Part shown: positions 10,054 through 21,742 of the stretch, one piece after another | Position numbering within the stretch: the first letter of the stretch is position 1 | How the letters are laid out: every line of letters starts with the position of its first letter | Assembly: GCA_036936605.1 (NCBI GenBank) | Contig: JAUPFV010000005.1 | Coordinates: forward strand, 228,747,770 to 228,811,769 | Source of the DNA: Limnanthes douglasii subsp. nivea | Lineage: Eukaryota > Streptophyta > Magnoliopsida > Brassicales > Limnanthaceae | Direction: 5' to 3' | Length of the DNA: 64,000 nt | Notes under the pieces: generated by a model | Database searches by the model: none | What the model was told of the DNA's origin: nothing | The model's input: the letters and a program-made list of their open reading frames with translations, nothing else | Program-made: the position numbers and the translations under genes

Positions 10054-13000
10054 CTATTCTAAATACAACCGAAGGTGTTCGATGTTCCAGGGGTGATTCA
10101 AAATCCTTCCATCTTTATCTTTGAGCATGTACGTCCCAGGCTTAAGCTTTTCACTGACCACATAGGGTCCTTCCCATGTTAGAGCTAGTTTGCCGAACTG
10201 TTTCTCTTTGGTATGCAGGAAGACTTTTCTTAGCACCTTATCACCTAGTTGAAAATCCTCCTTTTGATTTTAGAGGCAAACCTGCTTCTCATCAAACCCT
10301 GATAGTGTGTGGCTCTGAGGTGAGCCTTAAATCTTCTTTCCTCCATCAAATCAAGCTGGTTTCTTATGGCCACTTCGTTAGCTTGTTCGGAAAAATTATG
10401 GACTCAAAATGAAGGGAGAGTGGCCTCTATGGGACCTATAACATCCATCCCATATACTAAATCAAAAGGAGACTCACGTGTTGCAGCCCCAAGAGTTGTT
10501 CGGTAGGCCCATAATACTTTTTGTAGATAACTTAGCCATTCTTTTTAAGACCGGACATGATAGTCCTGTTAGACACTTCAACTTGACCATTTTCCTGTGG
10601 ATGGAAAGGAGAGGAGAAAAAATGTTGAATGCCTCTAGTAGCACATAAATTCTCCATCTCCTTGTTATCGAATTGTGGTCCATTGTCAGTAGTTATCTTT
10701 TGTGGAACCCCAATTCTACAACAAATGTTAGACATGATAAATTTTATAACAGCTTTCGAAGTAGTTCCTCCCAACGGGGCTGCTTCGATCCATTTTGAGA
10801 AGTAATCAATAGCAACAATTATAGTTCTGCACCCTCCGGATGCCATGGGTAGAGGTCCCACTAAATCCAGCCCCCAACGAGCAAAAGGTATTGGTTCAGA
10901 AATGGACTCTAAAGGGACTGTTGTAACATGAATTTCATTGCTGTTTCTTTGGCACGGATCACACTTCTTCACCAACTCCTTGGAATCTTGCATTATGGAG
11001 GGCCAATAGTACCCAACCAACAAAACTCTTCTAACTAGAGCCCTGAATCCACAGTGTGCTGATCCCTCGCCATCGTGTAATTCAGAGAGCACTATTTGGG
11101 ATTCTTCGATCCCCACACATCGTAAGAGAGGTTTACTGAAGGATTTTTTTTATAAAGAATGTCTCTTAAGATGACAAAACCACGAGCCTTGAATTTCACT
11201 TTCCTTGCTACTGCTTTTTTCGGAGGTAAGATGCCATCTGAGAGATATTGGATAAGAGGAAATCTCCAATCTTGGGGCTGTCTTACTTGTATATTTAAGC
11301 TCTCTTCTTCCTTATCAGGATTGATTTGAATGGATGGGCACTCTAACACATGAATCCAAGGGTAAGACTCAGTATAGGCTATGGTTGCCAAAGAGTCTGC
11401 TAGCATATTTTCCGTTTGGGGTATGTGCTCATAGGTGATGCTTTTGAAATTAAGTGCCACTTCTTTGAGAACAAACAAATATTTAACCAGTTGCTCCTTC
11501 TTGGCTTCGGATTGACCCTGTGCATGATGGATAAGAAGCTGAGAATCACTCATTAACCTGACCCTTTTGGCTCCACAAATAAGAGCTAATTTCAAGCCAG
11601 CTATAGCAGCTTCATATTCAGACTCATTATTGGAAGCTCTGAAAGCAAAACATATAGCCTGATACATCTTGTCGCCATACAGAGAGGTTAAAAATATCCC
11701 AACACCACAACCCATGGTACTTGATCCATCATCAGTACGGACAACCCATATTTTTTTATCTTTTTCACCGGTTGCTTGCTTAGTACCTCTGTCCGAATGG
11801 AATTCAACCAAGAAGTCAGCCACAGTTTGAGCTTTGACTGTCGTTCGAGGGGGGAAGTCAATATCATAATCTCCCAGCTCCACTGAACACTTGGTCATTC
11901 TGCTTGAAATGTCTGCTTTTTGAAGAACATTCTTCAAGGGAAAAGACGTCCGGACGATGATCGAATGAGTCTGAAAGTAGGGCCTCATTTTCCTAGCAGC
12001 AATTACTAAGGCTAGTGCTAGTTTTTCAAGTTTCAATTATCTTTTTTCTGCATCAATCAAGCTCTTGCTGATATAGTATACTGGTCGAGGATAATTATCC
12101 ACCTCCCTTACTAGCACTGCACTCAAAGCACACTCAGAAACTGCCAGGTAAATGTAAAGTATCTCTCCATCAACAAGTTTAAACAAAGTTTTAGGGGAGG
12201 ATAAGTGCTTCTTAATTTCATCAAATGCCTGGTCACACTAGGGAGACCAATTAAATTCTTTCGCACCTTTCAAAGTTTGAAAAAATAGGGCACACCTATC
12301 CGAAAACCTTGAGATAAAACGGTTTAGAGCAGCCAACCTCCCTGTCAATCTTTGTACTTCTTTAATATTCCGAGGAGGCTCTATCTGGAGCAAAGCATTA
12401 AGATGGTCTGGATCAGGCTGTATCCCTTTCTCACTTATTACAGACCCTAAGAATTTCCCGGACTGTACTCCAAAAACACACTTCTCTGGGTTTAATTTTA
12501 AATTTACTTTCATTAGATTGGCAAAAGTTTCATGGAGATGTGCCAAGTGTAGATCTTCGTCCACACTCTTTACCATCATGTCGTCGATATAAACTTCCAT
12601 ATTTCTTCCAATATGATTAGCAAAAACCTTGTTTACTAACCTCTGATAAGTAGCCCCATCATTCTTTAATCCAAACGGCATCATCTTGTAACAATGGAGG
12701 CCCCTATCAGTAACAAACGTAGTATGTTCTTGATCCTTTGGATCTACTTGAATCTGATTGTACCCGGAGAAGGCATCCATAAAGGACAACTGTTTGTTCC
12801 CGGATGTGGAGTCCACCAACTGATCAATTCGGGGAACTGGATATAGATCCTTCAGGCAAGCTCTATTGAGATCTGTAAAATCGATGCACATACGCCACTT
12901 TCCATTTTTCTTCTTTACAAACACCGGATTGGCTGTCCATAAAGGGTATTGAGATTCCTTTATGTGCCCAATTTTAGTAAGCCGGTCAACTTCTTGAACT

Positions 13001-13320
13001 ATGACATCAACTTTCTCTTTAGAAAAAGCTCTCCTCTTTTGTACAACAGGTGCTATATCCCTCCGGACGGACAGCTGGTGTGATATAATGTCTGCTGGTA
13101 CTCCGGTTACATCAGTATTGCACCAAGCGAAAACATGCTGATGGTCTTTCAAAAAAGCTAACATTTTCCCCTTAAATTATGATGTCATCTTGGACCCAAT
13201 CTTGATACTTTTCCCTTCAACCAGAGAGTGAGTTTTAACTTCTTCAATAGGTATTAAAACGCCAGGGGTCTCTATGGGGTCATCAATTTCACCCTCTCCC
13301 TCAGAGGGCCCCTCAAATTG
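10054..13320 (-). pseudogene. pol of element A (RT, two RNase H, integrase), decayed
   Basis: RT (13164-12238) is well preserved: WRMCIDFTDLNRAC, then FMDAFSGYNQI, then MPFGLKN, with the catalytic YIDD. A TAA about 20 bases before this open stretch and a TAG at 12238-12240 interrupt the frame. The first RNase H spans the stop near 12037. The second, archaeal-like RNase H follows in 12036-11092 (RTDDGSS, then ASNNESEYEAAIAGL, then SDSQLLIHH, then NMLADSLA). Integrase (11116-10532) has the HDGEG...CDPCQR zinc module and the D, D, E residues in GLDLVGPLPM, TDNGPQFD and ENGQVEVSN. Its middle-to-C-terminal part is frameshifted (10530-10240). The last segment, FLHTKEKQFGKLALTWEGPY, ends at 10054. 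Confidence 0.88.
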
Positions 13321-13323
13321 CTA
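13315..13323 (-). promoter_or_regulatory. Stop between protease and RT: TAG CAA TTT (element A)
   Basis: Read on the minus strand, the gag-protease frame ends TAG and continues CAA TTT GAG in the same frame as RT. The tobacco mosaic virus readthrough context is UAG CAA UUA (consensus CARYYA), so this differs only at the last base. C and D have TAG CAG TTA at the equivalent place. Confidence 0.5.
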
Positions 13324-15684
13324 ATCCTCACTTATCCGAACTGTCCCCAAAGTTCGAGGGGCCAGTGCTGTTGCATAACACTCCCTTGCCACCTTCTGAC
13401 TGCTCCAGACAACTCCCACTTGTCCTTGTACAGCATATTTCAAACATTGGTGGACTGTTGACGCCACAACATGCATTCTAGAGAGCCAAGACCTCCCCAA
13501 AATGGCACTGTAACAAGTGGGACAATCCACGATGATAAAAAGTATCCTGACCATCTTCTTAAAAGGGCCTTAACCTAACAAAACCTCCTCCTCAAACTCC
13601 CCGATCACATCTGCTGAGCTTCCAGTAAAACCCACAATTGACCTGTTCAAACACTGAATTACTGTTGGGTTCTTCATTTGTTTGTAGGAAGTTAAAAAGA
13701 TTGGCTGAACTACCGGTGTCCACCAAAATTCGCCTCATGTCACCGCCTCCAATGGATGCTCCTATTATGACATCATCTTCATGGGGACCAGCTATGTCTC
13801 TCAAGTCATCCTCATCGAAAAAAATGAATGGAAATGAGACTTGTGATTGATAGGAAGTCATGCCTCCTTCCCATTGGGTAGCTACCGTATGAACATGCCT
13901 CTTTCTCGAAGAAGCAATTGGTGCAGTCATGGTGTCTCCCCCAAATATTGTAAGTGACTCAAAAAAGATGATAAGGCCAGGCACCGTCTTGCAATGATCT
14001 GTGATAACACCCACCTTGTTTCGAGTTGGATCAGGATCCAAATATTCTGATTCTACATCAAACCTCTCAATTATCACCATAGCCCCATCCGGAGCCGATG
14101 TCCCTGCGTTGTTCGGGCCAGTCGGAGGAGCATTATCCCTCTCTCAACCAAATTCTATACTTCTTGTTTCAACGCGATGCAATCTTTAGTGGTATGGCCA
14201 GTATCACGATGATACTGATAAAAACTGTTATTTCGACTTTCCCTTGGTAATTGTAATGCAGCCGGCTTCCTAAAATGTACTTCATCTTTTGTTTTATTAT
14301 AAATGGTAGCTACATTTTCTTTTAGTTCAGCAAACCATTCCGGTGGAACCCAAGGTCCTCGCTTATTTCTAGATAGTTGGCTTTGAGCTGAAGAAGCTGG
14401 GTGGGATTGAGCCTTGGCCCTGTTTTGACCCTGTCCGGCTTCATTTGCCTTGTACCCGGACTAATTCTGGTTTTGATTTGGTGCAGTTGGAGCAGACCTC
14501 ACCTGCCGGTGCATCCTGATTTTCTTTGTTTCATCCACATTAATCTCCTTGCCAACCTGATTCAGTAAACCTCCCCACGTCATGGCCTTTTTCCTGGTTA
14601 CTGAATCAGCCAGATTGCCAGGGTTCAAACCCTGCCTTAGAGAAGCTATTGCTACTTGTTCAAAGCAATCAGATAATCCATTTTTGGTGTTCACAAAGCG
14701 ACTTATATAATCTTTCAAAGATTCATTTGGTTCTTGGGGACAATGGATTATAGTGTCTCCATTGCCCTTCGCTTATTTGCTTCCCACGAATTGGCTTTGA
14801 AAGGCCACCCAAAAAGTGTCGAAATTTCTAATACAACCCTGTGGAAAACTATTGTACCACTTCAGAGCACTCCTTGTAAAATACTGGGAGAATGATCAAC
14901 ATAGTAGCTTATCATCATCGTCAAAGTTCATCATTCATTTTTTGAATTGCTCCAGATGGTTATCTGGATCTTTAGTACCATCATACTTCTCCATCTTTGT
15001 GCTGTCAAACCTCTTATGAAGGTTTCCAGACAGTATTTTGGAAGACAATGGAGATTGTCTCCAATTCCGGCCACGACTAAATATAGTATCTTCTTTGGGA
15101 GTCACAAAGATACCTGGTTCATCATGAAAGGCAAAATGATCCATTAACAAGCGGTCTACGTGTCTCCGGCCATAGCTGTGACTATGAGACGACCCTTTAC
15201 CCAGATTCATTTTCAACCTTCCATGCCTGTCCCTTTTTCTTGAGTATTTTTTAACCAGCTTCTGTTTCTTCTTAGAACGGCCTTCATCACTGCTGGATGA
15301 CAGGGATTCCTCGACTCCATCTTTATTTGAGGAGCTACTGGAAGATTCTGAGTCTGAATCTGAGCTCTCCACCGGTTTAGATTGGTGAGACTTCTTTGAG
15401 CTAGCATGAGTCTTTTTAGTGCTGACATGGGTTTTTGACGGCTCATGCTCTCTTGGATTGTCAGTACGGTGAACTACTGACTCTTTTGACTTCTCTTTCA
15501 CATCCAATCCGACCCTTTTTGCAGCCGTCAAGGCTTCTATCTCAACTTTCAGTCTATCTCGCTCCTCGATAGTATATTCATCATTTTCTCCCACCACTTC
15601 TGCCAAAGCTGGTGGTATTTCCTGCTCGTCCGGATTCATCCGAACTGCTCTTTCTTGATGGTTTTGAATGCTTGATTCAGGCAC
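13321..15684 (-). pseudogene. gag-protease of element A, decayed
   Basis: Starts MPESSIQNHQERAV at 15684. A charged, Ser-rich N-terminus leads into the retrotransposon gag core (LSGNLHKRFDSTKMEKYDG...LEQFKK). Stops interrupt it near 14934 and 14770. The core resumes as ESLKDYISRFVNTKNGL, and a zinc-knuckle-like FYQYHRDTGHTTKDC lies near 14200. Protease has the active-site motif ILVDTGSSANLF (about 13690-13720) and the flap-side phrase VDCPTCYSAILGRSWLSRMH. The frame ends with ISED and the TAG at 13321-13323, which is followed in the same frame by pol. Confidence 0.85.
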
Positions 15685-15711
15685 CTTCCTTTCCCACTAT
15701 GGTCGCCAATT

Positions 15712-16088
15712 TGGTGTGGATAATTTCAGTCTGAGGGTAATTTCGTCAGGAGTTTTGTAATGTTTCAAGGGTATTTAGTGTTTGGGTAGTTTGTAGTGAG
15801 AGATTTGAGCTGTCTGGTTGCATTAAATGTTCATTACTCTCATTTAATGAAAGTGGTTGGGTATTTATACCCTTAATTACGTGCTTCATAGGTTTTCGGG
15901 TCAAACTCATGAAACTGGGTCGAATTCAAAGATCCATTAGTTTATTAAGCAGGTTGGTAATTAGCTTAGTCATAAAGTTGTTAGTTTTTAATACATTAGT
16001 CCTGCTCGGATGGTTCAGTGGGTGGTTTTTGTCCGAATTGCCCATGTCCGGTTTTTACAGTGAGTGGTGAGAAAATCCAGACTCATCA
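15712..16088 (-). repeat. 5' LTR of element A, with primer-binding site
   Basis: 377 bp, about 95% identical to 6232-6607. Next to it, 15692-15711 reads AATTGGCGACCATAGTGGGA on the minus strand. This is in the position of the primer-binding site and related to TTGGCGCCGTCTGTGGGA of D. I do not assign the tRNA. TATA palindrome at 15859-15872. Confidence 0.9.
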
Positions 16089-16504
16089 TTACCAACTTCA
16101 GCTGATGCCATCATCAGATATTGATCTTCCAACTCAGTCCATGGACACATTTTTTGCAATCGATATATTTGCTATAATTTTTATTGCCTCAAAAACGTCT
16201 TTTTATACCACTTTTATGCTTAAGATAACGTAATCCAAGTAGACCTATCAGAATAGGATTACTGAAAGGGAAGAGGGGATTGACTCTGACGATAACTTGG
16301 GATATGACTTCGACGATTGAGCATTATGTTATGTTTTTAATTGTTTGCATCTTGTAGTTTCTGTATTGTTTGTTTGTTTAAGTTAATGTTTGAACTTGCT
16401 GTAGTTTCCATTTACCATGTTGTAGTTTTTATTTGGTGCCCATTTACCACGATTTTGTGTTGAAGTCCCAAAAAAAATTTCCTTACAATTTTTTTATTTG
16501 GTAC

Positions 16505-16760
16505 CCACAACTTCACACAACAACTAATAAGAAAAATCACAACTTAAATTAACAACCAGTAATACAACAATCACAACTTCACACAACAACTAATAAGAAA
16601 AATCACAACTTAAAATAAAAATTACTAAGAAAATAAAAACTTCCTACAACAACTAATAAGAAAAATCACAACTTCAAATAACAACCGCTAAGAAAATAAC
16701 AACTTCAAACAACAACTAATAAGAAAAATCACAACTTCAAATAACAATCGCTAAGAAAAT
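16505..16760. repeat. Minisatellite, roughly 55-60 bp unit, four copies
   Basis: AACAACTAATAAGAAAAATC recurs about four times, each followed by ACAACTT and a variable A-rich spacer. It overlaps the 3' end of the SANT-like ORF. The stretch 16094-16504 before it holds no gene I can defend; an acidic 20-residue open tail ending at the TGA at 16318-16320 could be an exon remnant. Confidence 0.75.
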
Positions 16761-17157
16761 AACAACTTAAAATAACGTTAGTGGAAGGCTTAGTCGAATC
16801 TAAGTTTGTATTCCACATCATCCACTCCCCCCTTGCTATAATCTTGTCCTCTAGAAATGCTACCATATCCCTCGTGATGGAGTCTATCAAGCTCAGGTTC
16901 CAGACGAAAGCTGCTTCTTGCTTAATTAACGATGACAAGAAACACAAATGCTGTATTGGCTTGCAAAAAATGTATCTGCGTTTGATCTGGTCACGAGTAC
17001 GCACAACGAGACCTATTGTACCTAAACGGCCGTAGTTTATATACATCGTACATAGGACACGCTCGAAAAACTGATCGCTGGTATCTTCCCCCAGTATCTG
17101 GCGGGCAATCTTCACTGCTTGAAGCATATGATAGTCTTCGTCCGCCGTAAATTCCAT
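16729..17157 (-). CDS. Myb/SANT-like ORF, second copy
   Basis: 142 codons from an ATG at 17157 (MEFTADEDYHMLQAVKIARQ). The order FTADED..ML.AV, then SDQFFERVLCTMYINYGR, then RTRDQIKRRY is that of a Myb/SANT-like three-helix DNA-binding domain. It is followed by a helical region (HLCFLSSLIKQEAAFVWN). It is paralogous to the fragment at 5871-6226, so the element carried two copies, as DNA-binding helper genes often do in plant transposons. The C-terminus runs into the A-rich minisatellite. No intron or promoter is evident. Function beyond DNA binding is inference. Confidence 0.5.
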   Translation of the reverse strand: MEFTADEDYHMLQAVKIARQILGEDTSDQFFERVLCTMYINYGRLGTIGLVVRTRDQIKRRYIFCKPIQHLCFLSSLIKQEAAFVWNLSLIDSITRDMVAFLEDKIIARGEWMMWNTNLDSTKPSTNVILSCYFLSDCYLKL

Positions 17158-17281
17158 ATGTAAACGTTAATGAGTTATATATTTTTTTGAATGTTATATG
17201 TTTGGCAAATGTCTTATTTTTCTTGATTTTATGCCCTATTTTATAGGGGTCGGGTCAATTTTGGTAGGCGTTTAATAATAA

Positions 17282-17335
17282 GGGTCTCATTATAGCGGAA
17301 CTTCCATTATTAGGTGTCTCGCTATAACGAGACCC
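17282..17335. repeat. Back-to-back terminal repeats at the PMD element / MULE boundary
   Basis: GGGTCTCATTATAGCG (17282-17297) and CGCTATAACGAGACCC (17320-17335) are inverted repeats matching at 15 of 16 positions. The second arm also lies in a small palindrome (GTCTCG...CGAGAC, 17316-17333). The left arm resembles the inverse of 2128-2145. The right arm resembles the inverse of GGGGTCTCGTTTTAGC near 21650. I read this as the right end of the PMD element abutting the left end of the MULE. Confidence 0.5.
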
Positions 17336-17433
17336 CTAAATAATTTCCCGCAAAAAAATCCCGCCTTTATAAATTTCCCGCCCAAACATCAACAGATGGA
17401 GTTTACCCCTCATGAAGACTAGGTGGCTGAGCA

Positions 17434-17600
17434 TTAAGTTAATGCTTTAACTTGTTTGTTTGTTTGTTTGTTTAAGTTAATGTTTTAACTTGTTGTTTGT
17501 TTGTTTAAGTTAATATTTGAACTTGTTGTTTGTTTGTTTAAGTTAATGTTTGTATTTGTTGTTTGTTTGTTTAAGTTAACGTTTGTATTTGTTGTTTTAG
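17434..17600. repeat. (TTTG)-rich tandem repeat
   Basis: Variants of TTGTTTGTTTGTTTAAGTTAATGTTT are repeated about four to five times with a period of about 36-42. The rest of 17158-18043 is AT-rich with no gene recognised. Confidence 0.7.
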
Positions 17601-18043
17601 TTTTTATGTATTTCCATTTACCATGTTCTAGTTTTTAATTGGTTACCCCTTACGCCTTGATTTTGTGTAGAAGTCTAAAAACAAATTTGGCAAAAAAAGG
17701 CCTTACTAGGTACCCATTTACCATGAATTTGAGTTGAAGTCCATTTTTTTAAGATTTTCCACTTCAAATGTTGTTTAAATTATGTTTTATAACCATTATT
17801 AACACTAAATGCCCTCTCAACAATTCATAAGTAACCGTAAACCCATTTGTTTTTTAAACAGAACCGTTTTTGGCACTGTTTGTAAAACAAAAGGGTTTTC
17901 ATTCATTTAGAATCACTAATAATTATGCCAAACTTCAAAACATAATTTAACCAAAACAATAGTAGTCGGAGGTAGCGAAATGTGTTTGTAAGGGATTAAA
18001 AATTAAAAGAAGCAACACAAAATAATAAAACTTCAACATCCCA

Positions 18044-21000
18044 TTATGCATCCCCGGACAAATCATAGAACTGATCATCCCCATCGTGTAATGTTGGTGG
18101 TTGTGCTGGTTTAATTTGGTGATACTTGTTGTGATGTTCGCCTAGTGGTATGACCCAATTTGTAACGTCATCGGTGGTACGAAACGCAAACCAGCTTGGG
18201 TATATATCCGACAACGGTCTATCTAATACAACCTGCAAATTTCCATAATATGGAATAATTAAATACATAGCGGAATTTTTGATAAAATGAAAATGAAGTA
18301 ATATAATGTACTAGTTTACTTACTTTCACAAAATGATTACCGTGTACGAAACCAATTCCAACTTCGACAATAGGACATGATCTTGGAGGCACACCACGCA
18401 AAGGAAGATACGTGTATGATAGTTGGAGAGATACATGGTATACTATAAATTGATACCAGGTGGCTATCACCAACCTGAAGTCGGGTAATGTCATCCAGTG
18501 CCTACGACCACTCTCGTACATTTTGAAACAGTCCAATCTCCGCAATAGGTTATCAACACGCTATGCACCATCAAAAACCCTTTCCCAAAGATCACGTTGA
18601 CTTAAAAGTTCATACATCAAATCCCTTCTCACTTCCTCCCATGAATCTGCATTGTCTTTAATCGTCAAAGCTACGGTCCTAAATCCACAATTACCGTCCG
18701 GAGCAACGTCTTCAACGCTAGTTATGTAGTTGTGCAAGTACTCGGGAGCAACTCTCGTAGGCGCTCAATTCTTTTCCTTTATTCAATTTTCTCAGATCGA
18801 GTCGCTTTCTCCTTTTTCGGTGGCGCTTTAGATTTGGACCTGGATTTGGGTACTAAAAATGCTTTAACCACCGACGCGGCCGTGCTACCTATCGTGCCGA
18901 GAGTACTAGCGCCTAAACTATCACCGTATTCCCACTCAGATGGGTTCCGCTTAGTTGACTTGTCGGGACCGGCTTTTTTCCGATCTTTCGTCACAACCGG
19001 TTCCTTAGGTTCCAAAATATGGCTTCTAGCGGGACCTAGGATTTGCATCATCCTATTTATTATGTGATCTTGCACTTGTGGACCATAAACACGTATGGTA
19101 CTATCAATTAAGGATAACTCTCTTGTAAGATCATCTTCGGTACCAACGTTTTCCCTAGGCTTGATCTCTAAAGTACTCCAATAAACATCACATTCACTCT
19201 TTTGAATCGACCTACCTTCTCTCGCGATCGTAGCACACTCACACACACAAGGTAAATTGTGTGTTGTCCTAATTACACAACCACACTTTGCGGAAGTGAA
19301 CAACAAATCCCCAGCCTTTTTAATAGTTGCCTCTAATATTTGAATGGCCGTACATGGAAGTTTACCTTTGATGTCGCTAAAGATAGCTCTCCTAGATGCT
19401 TGTCTAGGATGAAACAAACTTCATTCGAACGTTTCGAAGATGGTAAAGTGTTAAATGCGAATTATTGCATGAACTTTATCCCAAAATTGCTCAAACGTGC
19501 ATAGGCTTGTGCCGATTGCCCGTTTTAGACTAGAGTGAGCACTCTCCGCCCTAAAACATAAACTTAAATTAGTTACAAGTCTAACAATTAATTAAATAAA
19601 GTAATGTATATATATGATAATATAACTCACCGGTTGCTAGTGTGGTTGCTCAAATGTTTAATTTTGTTCGTGTAGACATTAAATAATTTGTGTCCGTAAG
19701 CGTTATCCATTGTTTCATCACGTAATCGAGAACCTTGGGACAATATGCGTAGTCTTGGTTCAACTCGGCGAGGTTTTTGTTATACTCTTCAATCGTCGAC
19801 GAATGTTGAACCGCGACATACAATTCTAAGAACTCCTCGCCCATGTCCGATTTGAGAAAAACTTTCTTAGAGTATAGCTAATGTTCCTATTTATATGCCA
19901 AGTGCATAACATATGACTTGCATCCGGAAATACGTCATCGATAAAGTTCATTAAAGCCAACTCCCTATCCGTGACGATAATATTTGGTAATGCGCACATG
20001 TTGTTCACCATCACTCTTCTTAGAACGCTCATTGTCCATGTGTAGTTCTCTTCTTTCTCCGAGCTCATAAAAACAAATGCTATACAAAAAGTCTTTTTCG
20101 TCGAAGTTTGGCCAACTATTTCTAGCAAAGGCATTTTATACCTTGTAGTCTTGTACGTGCTATCCATTATAAGCACTTGAGGAAAATTGCACAACAAATC
20201 GATGCTTGTGGGATGTACAAAAACCAATTCAAGGATCTCGTCCGTTTCTTTGTTTGTGCGCTCCCATACATAGTACTCTTGCTCCTTCAACTTACCGAAC
20301 AAGTATTGCATTTGGGATTTGCCCGCTTTATCAACCAATTGGTGCTTGTACCGCATGTTGTAGACGGTACGCATACTAGATACATTTTCTGGATCTCTTA
20401 ACTTCAATCCACGGTATATATCTCTTGGCCGAGAACCGATTGTTGTGAGTTTACGAACATACTCCTCCTCTTTCGCTTTTAACCTCGCGGCCCGTGAATG
20501 ACCATCCAAATGCAAGAAGGGTTGGTGGTTGTGTTTTTCATTTCTAACTACCAATTTCTAATAACCGGGTACTTCTAACACCGGATTACCCCTAAGCATG
20601 AACGAACATCCGCATTTTTTGGATGAACAATCTCGTTGCTTCTTCACAAGCCCTGGTTTTGGCCTCGGCTTGTAAACACCGTGCCTCTCACACTTGAAAT
20701 ACAGCCGCGAAGTTTTACCGTTTTTACTACCATCGTTATCTTTATCAACCACAACAATGAATCCTATACTCTTGCTTTCCTTAACAACCCATTCGACCAA
20801 TTCCGCCTTGGTGTAGAAATTATCCGTCGTAAAAATTTGGCTATAATCGACCATGTTACATGGTGCTTCCGCCGGTTCCTACACAAACAAAATCATTTCA
20901 CTAACACAAAATCCCAATTTTTTCATGTAACCAACAACAAAAATAACTCCACCGATTGTAAACATGTATTCACACTTCAAATAATAAAGACAAACGCAAT

Positions 21001-21400
21001 ATTCAACAAAAAACGGGCATATAAAACCAAGACAGGTCAAATCTTCGCATGATCATGCAGAGATTTTGGTAAATCTTCGCACAATCATTCCAAGATTGTG
21101 CAAAATATTTGCATGATTGTGCAAAGATTGTGGTAAATCTTCTCACAATCATGCGAAGGTTGTGTGAAAATTTACCAAAATCTTCGCATGTTCATGCGAA
21201 GATTGTTCATCTTCCACGCGTGTTCTTGCGTGCAAGTGTACATTTCAAAGCACGATTTCGTGCGAATATTTGTTCTGTGCAGAAAAATACAAATTTACCT
21301 CAAGGATACTATCCATATGGTCAGTAAGCGGCTCATCCTCCTCCGAAAGGAAATCATCAACGTTGCAGACCCAATCGTCGTTATAGTCACTTAAATCCAT
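18044..21400 (-). pseudogene. MULE transposase fused to OTU-like cysteine protease (copy 1)
   Basis: Exon 1 is 21400-21299 (34 codons, MDLSDYNDD...DSILE) with donor GAG|GTAAA. Exon 2 starts at 20878 after TGTAG, in phase. It has a FAR1-like N-terminal region (CGCSFMLRG, KLVVRNEKHNH). The MULE catalytic core follows: first Asp in VLIMDSTYKTTRYKMPLLE, second in NIIVTDRELAL, then MLCTWHINRNI, and a candidate Glu in RAESAHSSLKRAIG (about 19540). A Cys-rich CGCVIRTTHNLPCVCECA follows, then a basic linker. The OTU domain has the catalytic loop VAPDGNCGFR (about 18690) and the His segment VGIGFVHGNHFVKV. The last exon is 18232-18044. Breaks: TAG at the expected Trp before KLVVRN, a one-base loss near 19875, and TAG after VFDGA. 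Confidence 0.8.
21045..21210. repeat. Cluster of palindromic repeats around AATCTTCGCATG
   Basis: Variants of AATCTTCGCATGATCATGC recur direct and inverted five to six times. The clearest is a perfect 12+2+12 palindrome at 21179-21204 (AATCTTCGCATG, TT, then the complement). They lie in the first intron of the MULE gene, near its 5' end. Copy 2 is at about 56233-56398. Confidence 0.75.
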
Positions 21401-21742
21401 GCTTGGAGTAGTTGGGTTTTAACTTTTAATAATTAAGGTTTATTAAATGTTTGGGTGAGAGTTTGGGATTGTTAGAATCTGTGTTTTTTTTTAAATTTTG
21501 GAGAGAGAAGTGGTGGGGAAAGAGAGGAGGAGAAGAATAAAATGGGTAGTTGGAAAAATGGATGGTTTTTATATGTGAGGGTATTTTAGTAATTTCAAGT
21601 TCAGTAGAAAAAACCAAAAATAGAGGTCTCACTATAAAGATAAGGGGTCTCGTTTTAGCCGTGCCCTACACTTTATTGTGACGATTTTTAGCGTTTATGA
21701 GGTAACGAAAATATGTTCTTTTTGGAATGGTTATTGATTAGT

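Larger units (their letters stand above)
6232..16088 (-). mobile_element. Retrotransposon A: Ty3/gypsy, Tat type, full length, decayed
   Basis: Bounded by LTRs 6232-6607 and 15712-16088 in direct orientation, with perfect TTACC target duplications (6227-6231, 16089-16093). Read on the minus strand, the order is 5' LTR, primer-binding site, gag, protease, RT, RNase H twice, integrase, 3' LTR. A decayed antisense gene (+) lies between pol and the 3' LTR. The doubled RNase H and the antisense gene place it in the Tat group. The LTRs differ by about 18 substitutions and one indel over 376 bases (about 5%), so it is much older than element D. Many stops interrupt all genes. It sits between the two SANT-like ORFs of the PMD element. 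Confidence 0.92.
17318..21667 (-). mobile_element. MULE-type DNA transposon with OTU protease domain
   Basis: Candidate ends are GCTATAACGAGACCCCT near 17321-17337 and AGGGGTCTCGTTTTAGC near 21648-21664, inverse to each other with one mismatch in the core. The single gene inside runs on the minus strand. The right end is preceded by a cluster of palindromic repeats. A partial second copy exists at 53313-56855, produced by the tandem duplication rather than by transposition, since flanking sequence is shared. I did not find a convincing 9-bp target duplication. Confidence 0.55.
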
